A stretch of 64,000 nt of DNA, from assembly GCF_030445035.2 (NCBI RefSeq), contig NC_080680.1, positions 118,632,228 through 118,696,227 of the forward strand. The letters run 5' to 3'. Positions 1 through 10,847 of this stretch are shown piece by piece (position 1 is the stretch's first letter; the number at the start of each line of letters is the position of its first letter). Under the pieces are notes generated by a model. It searched no databases. It worked only from the letters and a program-made list of their open reading frames with translations, and was not told the origin of the DNA. The translations under genes and the position numbers were made by a program. This DNA is from Dasypus novemcinctus (Eukaryota; Chordata; Mammalia; Cingulata; Dasypodidae).

Positions 1-106
1 TGTATCAGGTAGTATCTCCATGAAAAGTCAAATGTGCTCTAAGAGTGAAACCCTAAGCTTATGGAATCAGTAGCTCTTACAGCAGGCAATAAACAATTTT
101 GTTTTT

Positions 107-239
107 CTTTTTAATTTTTAAATTTTTATTTATTTCTCTCCCTGACCCCTGTTCCCATTGTCGGCTCTCTGTGTGCATTTGCTGTGCGTGTGTTCTTCTG
201 CATCTGCTTGCATTATCCAGTGGCACTGGGAAACTGCGT

Positions 240-279
<40 letters not shown>

Positions 280-556
280 ATCTGTGTCATCTTGCTGCAT
301 CAGCTCTTCATGTGTGTGGTGCCACTCCTGGGTGGGCTGTGCTTTTTTCACGTGGGGCAGCTCTCCTTGTGGGCACACTCCTTGTGCATGGGGCATCCCT
401 TCACAGGGACACCCCTGCGTGGCGCAGCACTTCATGCATGTGGCAGCACTGTGCATAGGCCAGCTTACCCCACAGGTCAGGAGGCCCTGGGGATCCAACC
501 CTGGATGCTCCATATGGTAGATGGATGCTCTATCAGCTGATCCATGTCCGCTTCCC
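107..556 (-). mobile_element. DAS-type tRNA-derived SINE, long form
   Basis: Read on the minus strand, this element starts with a tRNA-like head at about 480-556. The head has an A-box-like stretch (tggatcagctgatagagc) and a B-box-like stretch (ggttggatccc). A long unique body and an A/T-rich tail near 107-135 follow. The flanks aacaattttgttttt (92-106) and aacaattctgttttt (557-571) match at 14 of 15 positions and form the target-site duplication. The architecture fits the long DAS SINEs of armadillos. The body carries a (TG)n expansion. Family assignment rests on recognition, not on a search. Confidence 0.85.
244..278. repeat. (TG)n microsatellite inside the SINE body
   Basis: About 17 uninterrupted TG units. 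They interrupt the SINE body, so the expansion arose in or after the inserted copy. Confidence 0.95.
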
Positions 557-571
557 AACAATTCTGTTTTT

Positions 572-1802
572 TGACCTGAAGGGCACCTGATCCACTGCAG
601 GTCCTTGGATACATTATCTCACTTTCCAGGATTGCGGATAGTAATCCTGAGAAGTGGCCTGGGCTAAGGACTTTTTACATTGGCATTTGCAGCAAGATGT
701 GTAGGTCAGGAGGCCCATGACTGACTGCCTCCCAACAAGCCCAATTCTAAGGCAGCTCTTCCATCAACAATCTTGGCCTATGGAGGGCAGCACCATTGAG
801 ATTTTCAAACTTCCAGTACCCTCTTCACCAGTACATTCCTTGTTATCTTAATGAGACAACTGTCCTCTGGGACATCTGGAGAACACAGTCAGGTGGTGTG
901 CTGTCAGATCTTACAAGGTTAATCCATACTAATTTGTGTAGTAGCAGTCAGTACAGTAATTCCCTTCTTGTATACCCCAGATTGGACATCTTTCTTCCCA
1001 TATTTTGTGATCCCTCCCTTAGTATTATGCCAAGAAGTTCAGAACTTCCATTTAATTTGCTGAGTGTGCATGTAAGATTTAAGAACCCATTGCTACAAAC
1101 TCTTAGAACAGGATCCTCTTCCTAAACACAGATGAGTTCCCCTATGGACCAACACTATCAAGATCCATTTCTTACATGTTGCCCATGGTTCCTTCTATTC
1201 TTTTAGCAATTAACCTATCTGAGGCTATGCTAAGATTTGACTTTGTTGTCAGCCTAGAGTAATGATTGTAGCAAAGGAAGATCTTGACAAGCATAAGCAT
1301 TATATGGTAACATGCCTCCCTCAGAGGAGTTCATTGCATGGTTTCCAGGCACAGGGCAGCTCATTTTCTCTAGAAAGGGGAAAAGTCCCTCTTTTCTCAT
1401 CAGGCAGGTTTCAGAGGGAAAGCTGTAGGCTTAAGTTTCTCAGATTTACCCTTTCAAATACCCTTATAATGTTTCTCAACATACTACAATTTTCAGACAA
1501 TGATTTTTGTTTGCAGATATGCTACCATTACAATTAGATTCTGGTCCTAATTTTGAGAACAAGCTTCTCTGTGCCTTAACAGCTGTCCTAAGGCCCTCTG
1601 GAATTGATTGCTTGCCTTGCACTGGTAATTGGCTTCCCTAATCCTATCATTATATATTTTATAGATTGTCAATGCATGTATAAGAAATCAGATTACTTCA
1701 ATCAGGACAATTATCATCATCTAAGTACCATGTAATGTCATAGCCACTATATATTCCAATTCTCCATGTTTTATTTCCATTTACACTTCATTCCATCTAA
1801 CC
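572..1802. other. Unassigned sequence, possible LTR-element internal remnant
   Basis: This is 1.2 kb with no credible gene. Short open frames exist, the longest about 109 codons at 796-1125 on the plus strand, but none shows a domain I recognise. On the minus strand it lies directly downstream of the LTR at 1803-2424, so it could be a decayed internal part of that element. That is position-based inference; I see no protease, integrase or reverse transcriptase motif. Confidence 0.3.
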
Positions 1803-2424
1803 AGAGATGGTCAGCCACAGGGATGCTGATGCAAAGTACCAGAAATCTGTTGGTTTTTATAAAGGATATTTATCTAGGGTAAAAGTTTACACTTACAAGA
1901 CCCTGAAGAGTCCAACTCAAAGCTGCTTTCTCACCAAAGTCTGTTGCCACATGTTGAAGCAAGATGGTGGATGACCTCTGCCTGGTCTCTCAGACCTTCC
2001 TATAGCAGTGTCTGGCAAGGGCTTGTTTCTTTCCAGGCCTTCTCAGCTGCTCAGTTGCTCAGCTTCTCTGTTATCTTCAGCTGCAAACTATCAGGCAAAT
2101 GGCTCATCTCTCTTCCCTGGGCGTTAGCTGTTTGAGCCTTCCTCTTTCTGTCACACAGCAGGACCGAAACAACCAAGTTCTCTCCTCTTCCATGTGTCTT
2201 CTTGAATGAATGCCCATTTACAGCAGCCCACCAAGGGCACAGGGACTCAACCTGACTGATGCCTTGCTGATGTGATTGAATCAAAAGCTCTAAATTGATT
2301 TTATCAAGTAAATTTAATACCTTTGAATTTAATACAATCAACGGGTATCACATCCAGAGGAATGGATTAGTTTACAAACATAATCTTTCTTTTTGGGATT
2401 CATAAATAATCTCAAACAGCCACA
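1803..2424 (-). mobile_element. LTR, ERVL-MaLR-like
   Basis: It aligns by eye along most of its length with the repeats at 19230-19844, 26916-27518 and 27529-28184. Shared landmarks on the sense (minus) strand are a start like tgtggctgtttg, a conserved attcataaataat-type block near the start, and a terminal block with the motif ccagaaatctgttgg on the plus strand. LTR character is inferred from TG...CA-like ends in better copies, an AATAAA-like signal about 60-80 nt before the end, and the 5-bp duplication of the copy at 27529. The left boundary is approximate. Confidence 0.65.
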
Positions 2425-5400
2425 GATGACTTTAGTGATTTGTGACTCTACTTAACACATGTTATTACCACCTACTTTCCACAGCAAGGGAATCCTTGGT
2501 GCATTAGATCAATGGTTAACTCCAGAATCCTATCCTAATTTTAGGAGTAACTCCCTCAATCTATCCTCAGAAAACAAAATATATACAGAGGGCTTGTATG
2601 TAATTACTTTATTAGGGAATGAAAGTCCAAGGAGCAGAAATAAAGGAAAAAGAGAGTAAGTTGAGAAGGCCAGGAGAGCCAATACAAGCTACATTAAAAT
2701 GATAACTGCTGTGTCCAGTTGTCTGTTCAACTCCACAGTATCTTTCAAAAAAAAAAAAACCTATAAACTACATCACTAAAGATTCCATTAGGGAAGAAAG
2801 AAAAAGAATTTATCCGCAGACCTCAATCTCCGACTGATCACCTATCACTTGTGGGTTTTCAATTCCTTTCTCCTCATTTTTGTTTTGTTGTGATGGATGG
2901 ATTTTAAGCAGAATTCCACGGGGTCCTATAACTCCACATCAAAGGGATAAGAGATGTGAGGCTCTGAATGGCCAGCTAGGAAACCAGGGTCTCTCAGTTT
3001 GTACAAGCAAGTAATATAAGAGTCCAGGAGCAGTTGTCATAATTACTGTCATACTTACTTCAATCTGTAACTATATTAATAGCAGAAGCATCATGGTTTC
3101 ATGTACATAAGGAAAAAGAAAATGTACAGATTGAGGGCAAGATATATGATTGAATCTAGTATAAAAGTACATGATTAATTCTCCACTGTCCAAGACTTCT
3201 CAAGGTCATTGCTTTTAAATCATCCCTACCACCATATGGTTCCTGTAACCACTTGCCTCTGACAACCAAGTGTCCTTGATTGGTCTTTTCCATCCTGTTT
3301 CTATTATCATTCCATTGACATCAGTAGCATTTCACATTATGACAAGTAAATTTCAAAAAAAATTCCTGCCCACTCAAACTCTGAGTGATTTATTGAGCCC
3401 CCTTTAATTAGGAATTGCATTAGCTGAACACACAGCTGAATTCACCTAAAATATTTGAATTTCTCTATTCCAAAGAATTTAGGGGATCTCATTTTTATCT
3501 TAATGTTGACCATCTTTGAGACAATCCTAGGTCTATGTAGAACTACAAAATCTACTTAGCAAATTGAAATCTATGTTTAAGACAACTATAATAATATTCC
3601 TCCAACAATTATAAAGAATTCTCATAACTCACATACTCCTAGAGAACCTTAAGTGTTTTTTAGGCAATAAAGTCTTGTTTCCATTCTTTGTTTTGATTTT
3701 TTGTTTGTTTGCTTTTCCTTGGCTTCCTTTGGACACACTAGGACCTGGCTATAGTTGTAAAGACAATGAGGTGGGGGAGGGTGGAGCAGGAATGGAACTA
3801 TGTGGTTTTTGCAACAAATCTCCCAGGGGCTAAATATATATATATATAAAAGAAATGCATGAAGAAGCTGGATACACAAAAGAGAAGGGACTTCAGTAGA
3901 CAAAGAAGTCTCAATATAGGATAGGGCATTAGGGGACTCAAATTGCCTCAAATTGTCCAAATTCCATCACATAGCCTCATTCCAAATCTCATTATCTAAC
4001 ATTATCGAACTTTTACTTATGGCAATAGGTAAGGCTTTGACATCTTCTGAGATTACAATTTGGCAATATTCCTGATAAAATTTTGAAGTTATTAATTAGC
4101 TATCTTAGCCCTGTAGCTGAAAGAGATAAGGAAGTCACGAATCTTTAAGCATGTTCTTAGAAAGCCTTTAAATTTCAACCCAGGAATTTTTTCTGTTTCT
4201 TTTTCTTTTTAATTCAACGTCAAAAGACATATCCATACTTCCCCATGAACCCTGACTTCTATACATTCTTTTCCCTGATATATGACAATATAAATATGCT
4301 CCCCTAAAACTTTGACTTTTGTATGCATTTGATTGTAGGTTATCTGAGATAATGATTTAATTAGCTCTTTCTGCACTGTTGATCATGAACTAACAGATTC
4401 ACATCTAAGAACTTTAACACTTACTGCCTCCTTCCTTTGTTGGGTTTGATAGCTAGACTCATATTTGCCTTAATTCCCGGAGGATTTGTTGTCTTACCAT
4501 TGTTGATATTGGGCTGTGTTCTTAGTTCCATGCAACAGAATTTAACACTGGATACATTAAGAAAAAACAGAAGATGATTATTTAAAAGACTATTGAAAAT
4601 TTAATTGGGGACAGACCACAAGACTTAGTAAATGAACAAAGTAAAACAAAAAAGAAAGTACAAGAATTGCAACAATTATGATTTATTGATGACAGATTGG
4701 CTATGATTCTACAGCAGCTGCTGGACCTTGTCAGCACTTCTGAACATTACTGCTGCCACCATCATGAGTAAATTGTAACATCCTCTTCAATCATCTCAGA
4801 TTCAAGTATCCAAATAAGGGCTTTTGATTATCTATGCATACATGATAGTCTATAAATCTTGACCTCTTTTACCTTCTATCATTACAACTGACTTAATGCC
4901 TCCAGTGAAACTTGCAAGATTATATACAATGAGGAACTCTCTAAAAGTAATAATGTTCATACACAAAGGAAAAGGTGGTAGGTGTTCATTAAATTTGCAT
5001 GTTTTTGTTGAGAAAATGAATAAATGAAGAAAAAGTCCATTTGAGGTTTATTGGTTTTAGGACATATTTAAATGAAATCTTCAAAAATATGATTTATGCA
5101 AAAGTGCCCTAAAAAGGTATAAATTTTTCAACTCATATTTGGGCTTGTTTTTATTACCTATCCTGAAAAATCATAAGAAGCTCCAAAATATATTTTATCC
5201 TAAGCCAATGTAAAATGTTTCTAATGGTTTTATAGCTAGTTTGCACAATAAACCATAATTAGTTCAATTAAAATATTTAATATATAACACAAGTCAGAAT
5301 CCCCTATAAGAAACCTACAAAAATGAAAGAGAATATACCAACATATATATGTTCATCAATATTTTTTATTGCAATGAAAAGCAGCCACACTGAAAATGAA

Positions 5401-6168
5401 AAGCAAAAGCTATTTTATACCAGCCACACATTATAATAGCATTTGCTTTGGAAGATTAAGCAAGTAGTTTCTTAAGTAAAACTGTAAGGGCAATAAAGAA
5501 AATGTTCAATTTGTAACACATCTCTAAAGTTATAAACTTAATTTGGGCAAGCAAAAAATTGTTTTAAGCATCAGATTTTTTCATAAAATTAACAGCTTTT
5601 AATTTTAAAAATATTTAAAGTAGACATAAATTATTTAAAATAACAAGCAAATTAAAAATGATCTCACCCACTGAGTAAGTTACGAGAACGTCATAATGTG
5701 TCTTCCCAGTGAGAGAAAGCATGCCAGCTTCCACTCCTTTGATACATGATTGACTTCTTCACTGAGGCCATACTTCACCTGGGCAGTTCCCAGTCAATGA
5801 ATGGCCCATTCTTTGGGGCTGCAGGATTCACCTAATGGCAACTTGGGTTCAAGAATGCCCCATTGGCTTAGGTGAAATATTCTTAGAACTGCATTGCAGT
5901 TTGAGACTCTTCCTGCCCAACTCTCCTTTCTTTCGCCTGTCCTGCCACAGATGTCAGAACTGCACCAAAGTTAAAAAATTCTTGCTTAGTCCTGTTTCCT
6001 CCTCTGTGTACTTCACAGGTATTTCTCCAATAATTCACTTTTCTATCTAGTTCTATACTGGAGTCTGCTACTTAGAGGACTCAAACTGTCACATAGTATC
6101 TTTGAAACAGTAATCTCTATCACTTCTCTCAAACTATTCCATCTGAATAAACAGTGGCAGCCAAAACA

Positions 6169-6231
<63 letters not shown>

Positions 6232-6839
6232 GATTCTGGAACTCTAATTGCAAATAGACTATTATGCTCTTGTTTTTATATACTGCCTATGTAAAAATAA
6301 TAGCAGTATCCCAGGAGAAGAATGGCTAACAGTTTCATTTAAACCTAGATAAATAGTCTGTGAGTCAGGCTCATGTCTCCTTACATATGATATATCTCAA
6401 TTTACTCACAAGGAAAATTTCTATTCTTTTAAAATTTTTCTCTCCTTTCCTACCTCACTCGATTTTGTTAACATCACACGTCTCTTTTTCTCTCTACAAT
6501 AAGTATTACCACTTGCTTAACAATGAGATGATTTTTGCCCTCAAGAGACAACAATTTCTGGAGATACTTTTGGTTGTCACAACTCCATGGGAGGTTGATA
6601 CTTGCTTCTTGTAGGGCAAGTCTGGGACTGCTGTCAAATGTCCTAAAATGCATAGAAAACACCCCACAAAAGATATTTATACAGTTCAAAACATAAATAG
6701 TGCTAACATAGGAAAATTTTGTTAGCAAATCCAAGTCAAAACCACATAAAAAATTAATTATTTTATTTAAACGAGTTCTTTTATAGTGACTATTGACCAA
6801 TTAATTACTCAAAACTAATTTGAAAGTTGGATTATTTGA
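2425..6839. other. AT-rich intergenic DNA, no gene seen
   Basis: There are no supported coding regions: the open frames are short, lack recognisable domains and are not repeated elsewhere. It contains a small TATATA run near 3833-3848 and the (TA)n tract at 6175-6229. A stretch at about 5700-6095 has the look of an old interspersed repeat (a degraded ...agtctgctac...actcaaactgtca end), but I cannot name its family. Confidence 0.6.
6175..6229. repeat. (TA)n microsatellite
   Basis: About 27 uninterrupted TA units. Likely length-polymorphic and able to extrude cruciforms. Confidence 0.97.
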
Positions 6840-7110
6840 TAACCTGCAATGGAGAGAAAGAATGCTATGCCAGAGCAAGGTATTATCCTGTGATTGTAAA
6901 TTCCTCGGCATCTTCTCATTTAGTTCAAAGAATTTAGATAACTACTAAGTCCCTTGCATTCCCACTATCTTTGGATAGATAATGATATCAGCCTTATATA
7001 GAGTTATGATAAATAGTGTGTATATATATATATATATTTATAGACCTTTATATGCATAAATCATGTAGCACACAGTATGCGATCAATAGATGTTTTTATT
7101 TTAATCATTA
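6840..7110 (+). mobile_element. MIR-like relic, with an internal TATA run
   Basis: A degraded match to the latter half of a MIR element: a tagataatgatatcagcc-type block, then tagcacacagtatgcgatca, which corresponds to the usual gcacatagtaggtgctcaata end. A short (TA)n run at about 7018-7036 lies inside. Boundaries are approximate. Confidence 0.4.
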
Positions 7111-7374
7111 TTGTCATCTATAACTGTTCTTTCAGCATGCCAGGATAAAGGGAACAGGTATGCTACTGTGCTTATTTTAAGAAGAAGTTTCAACCTATTT
7201 GAAGATGTTGTTGGCTGTTGTCTACTATTAAAATATCAGTTTTAAGTTCAGAGGATTGTATTTATTCAAGATCTAGAATTCATTATCTGCTAAATTGGCT
7301 GCTTTCCATAAGTTTCCTTTGGCTTTATTTTTATGATTTTTTTTTTCAATTTTAAAATGGCATTAAAAAGGCTT

Positions 7375-7480
7375 AATATTCCTTATCTGTAAAATAACAA
7401 TATGCACTTTTATAGGGTTACTGTAAGTATCAAATCAGATGAAATATCCAAAAGCACTGTGAATCTGACACATTTTCTAC
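7375..7480 (+). mobile_element. MIR-like relic
   Basis: It contains the conserved MIR core in degraded form: ccttatctgtaaaataac, then tatagggttactgtaag, then an aaagcactgtg-like block. Only this core is convincing. Confidence 0.55.
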
Positions 7481-7967
7481 ATTCAAGTCATCACAAGTTC
7501 AGACACTACTTTGCAGATCCATTTCTGGATTTATTTTCTTGACAGACTTTAGATAATGAGTAAAAGGCATGATGAGTGGTATTTTTTTTAAACTTCTGAT
7601 TGAGATTCTTTCATTAAAATGCTAAACCTATACGAAAAAGATAAAATAGAGATATTATTTAAGGCGGTGAAATTGAACAAATTTATGAGATACTTTTTTC
7701 AATTTATTTCAGAATTCATTACAAGTTCCTAACTGACCATTATTAAATCTTTGCAGTTTCATTCAGTTTTCCTCAGAAGTTTGTTCAGATATGTTTTGCA
7801 CTTTACATATTTAATGATGCACCATGTCCAATGCTATATAAATTCTCCTAAACATTTTAACCACAGATTTTGTGACCATTGGCAGTCTTTGTAGAGTGTG
7901 TGAGTGTGTGTGTTTGTGTGTGTGCGTGTGTGAATGTGTGTAGGAACAATTACTATTTCCTTTATTT
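7481..7967. other. Unique flank of L1 copy 1, with a TG-rich run
   Basis: AT-rich DNA without a gene. A degenerate TG-rich microsatellite lies at about 7897-7940, just before the L1 insertion site. Confidence 0.6.
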
Positions 7968-7980
7968 TATTTTGAGACTC
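7968..7980. repeat. Target-site duplication of L1 copy 1, left copy
   Basis: tattttgagactc lies directly before the L1 poly-T. The same string recurs at 17623-17635, extended there by tt, which cannot be told from poly-T on this side. Confidence 0.93.
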
Positions 7981-10847
7981 TTTTTTTTTTTTTTTTTTTT
8001 CCTTTTCGTCATTATACTTTTCTTTTTTCTTTTTTTTTTTTAATTTTTTAATTTTTTATTGACTTTGTAATAATATTACATTAAAAATATATATGTGAGG
8101 TCCCATTCAACCCCACCCCCCCACCCCCCCTCTCCCCCCCCCCAACAACACTCGTTCCCATCATCATGACACATCCATTGGATTTGGTAAGTACATCTTT
8201 GGGCACCTCTGCACCTCATATACATTGGTTCACATCATGGCCCATACTCTCCTCTATTCCATCATGTAGGCCCTGTGAGGATTTACAATGTCCGGTGATT
8301 ACCTCTGAAGCACCATCCAGGGCAGCTCCATGTCCCGAAGACGCCTCCACCTCTCATCTCTTCCTGCCTTTCCCCATACCCTTTGTCCATTATGTCCACT
8401 TTTCCCAATCCAATGCCACCTCTTCTATGTGGACACTGGATTGGTTGTGTCCATTGCACCTTTATGTCAAGAGGAGGCTCAGATTCCACCTGGATGCTGG
8501 ATGCAATCCTCCCATTTTCAGTTGTAATCACTCTAGGCTCCATGGTGTGGTGGTTGTCCTTCTTCACCTCCATCTTAGCTGAGTGTGGTAAGTCCAATAA
8601 ATCAGATTGTAGGTGCTGGAGTCTGTTGAGGCTCAGGATCTGGCTATCACATTGTCAGTCCAGAGATTCAAATCCCCTAAATATATCTTAAACCCCAACA
8701 TTAACTGCACCTCCAGCACATTAGCATGAAAGTCTTATGAAGGGAGATCCCATCTGAGTCCAGATTCATCACACATAAACACCATTTCCAAAGAGGGGCC
8801 ATCTGCCCTGGTAGTTAACCCCATCGGCCATGACCATAACTCCCATGGGTCTCTTTAGCCCTCAAAGGAACCAATATCTGGGGGGTGTATCTGCTTTATC
8901 TGTCTCTCTGACTCTGCTCAGTTGTGCATGAGGGCAAACCTTCTGCCAGCCTCCAGACTCTTTTTTAGAAACTTGTAGCCATATAAACTCATTTCTCCTT
9001 TCCATTTCCCCCTTACTTTAGGTCAAACAGCATTTTAAAGTCATGGTATTTTATGTAGACATGGATATTCTGCTGATCCGCATTGAACCTTCCGTATAAG
9101 GTCATTTTCCAGTTGCATCATCAGTTGGTAGTTGATAGTGGTCCCTCGTTGCCAGGGAGGCTCATCCCCGGGTGTCATGTCCCACGCTGGGGGGAAGGCA
9201 TTGCATTTACATGCTGAGTTTGGCTTCGAGACTGGCCACATTTGAGTAACATGAAGGCTGACAGAAGGAAATTCCCAGGCACAAAGTTGCTCTAGGCCTT
9301 GTTATTATTTAGGGTTTATCAGCTCACAAGCATAGTCATTAGTATCAGGGGCTCACTGTTGAACCCTCACTCCCTCCCGGTCCCCACCACTGTACCTGGG
9401 AGACTGTCGTTGCTCCCCTAGGGACCACGACAGAGCACCACTGGCCAGGAACCCAGTACCCCCCCTACTGTGGTTTTTAATTGTTGCCACTATGAGTATA
9501 TCCAAACATTGCCATGCACCCTGGACATATGTTCTGTACCGCTCCCTGTCAGTCATATATCACCTGTCATTGGTATCCCATACCAGTATCCCTCCATTGC
9601 CATTGTTGAAACACTCTGTGATCCAGAACTCCCCGAAATTTGAAGCCCAATATAATGTCATGGTCCCTTACTAGGGAATGGCATATAGCGATGAGTTTAA
9701 AGGATAGATAAAGAACTTGGATAAAGTTAGATAAAGAACTTAGATAAAGAATGTTGACTTGAAAAAATTCCACATCCTATTTTTTTCTTTTCCCCCCCCC
9801 CCCCCCTAATTATTCAGCTTTTCTTCACAGGAGTCCTAGACCACAGCAATGTATATATATAATATACAGCACTCCCACACATCCACCAGAAAACCTTTTC
9901 CCTTCCACAGTGATACTCTTACGCCCTATTCATATCATATTTACTTAAAGTGATGTACAGAGTCTGAGACATTAGCTTTCTAACAAGGTGACATCTGTGT
10001 TTACATTATGGTGCATACTTTAGGATACACAGTTCTTTACATTTTTAGTTATCCTATGTTTTACATTATGGTTTACATTATCAGTCTGTCATCTCCTATA
10101 TGTTATGGTGTAATATTACATGTTTTATATCCATCCTTGTGTACTCTCAAGAAACTCCTCTCTTACCCCCCATTTACTTTGGTTCCACACATTTAACGTC
10201 CATTTTCCCTTCCACCTTGGTGCCCTCAGTGATAGCCAACCTCCGTTTCCTGAGGAGCCACTTCCAGAGATAGATGGAATAGTGTTCAGGGCCTAACTTG
10301 CTCAACTGCCCCAATGCCCTGGGAGCCACCCTTTCTCTCGAGGGATACAGTTCCCTCTATTGGATGGCATTAGTCCTCCCCAGGATGTGGGTCCACCCCC
10401 ACTCTCACTACTTGGGTTTCTACCCCATGGTGTCACCCACTCTGGCAGAATGAGCATTTAGACATTCCCCAGGAGCCCGTCCTGCATCAGACCCTCCCCT
10501 CCGAGCATTCTAAACAGGTAACCCTCTTTATTATATTTTGATATGATTTTCTCGGCATTTTACTCTCCACCAACACCTGACCCTCTCCTGGTTCGTATGC
10601 TACCCCTCCCTCCCCCCACTTTTGGGCAACGTTACCCACCCGTCCCTCCCCAGCGACCCTCAAACCCGCAAAGCCCCAAGCAAAGGCAACCCCTTGCCCC
10701 CCTTTTATCTCTTCTTTGTGTTCATACTTACCACCATCTCGTCTTAAATTCCACCCCTGCAGACATCGGCTCATATCCTTCCTCCACCCTCCGATTTCCT
10801 GCAAGCCTATCGTTCAGTCTCTTGCTATCTAGGGCAGCTTGTTTATT
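7981..10847 (-). other. L1 copy 1: long 3' untranslated region and A-tail
   Basis: About 2.8 kb separates the ORF2 stop from the A-tail, against a few hundred bases in human L1. The same region is present in copy 2 (from about 32002 to 34831) and copy 3 (56313-59144), so it belongs to the subfamily. A G-rich stretch on the sense strand (plus-strand C runs at 8111-8143) precedes the tail, as in other mammalian L1s. A C15 run lies near 9793-9807. There is no long ORF; see findings for a short frame shared by the copies. Confidence 0.85.
8001..8030 (-). other. Short sequence between two A-tracts at the L1 copy 1 3' end
   Basis: The outer A-tail (T20 at 7981-8000) is separated from an inner A-tract (T12 at 8030-8041) by about 29 bases, including the non-homopolymer string gtataatgacgaaaagg on the minus strand. 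Copies 2 and 3 lack it. It looks like a very short 3' transduction from the parent locus, though a tail rearrangement is possible. Confidence 0.55.

Noticed and set aside
130..561. 143-codon minus-strand frame near the window start
   Set aside because: It lies wholly within a SINE and its histidine/threonine run comes from the (TG)n repeat.
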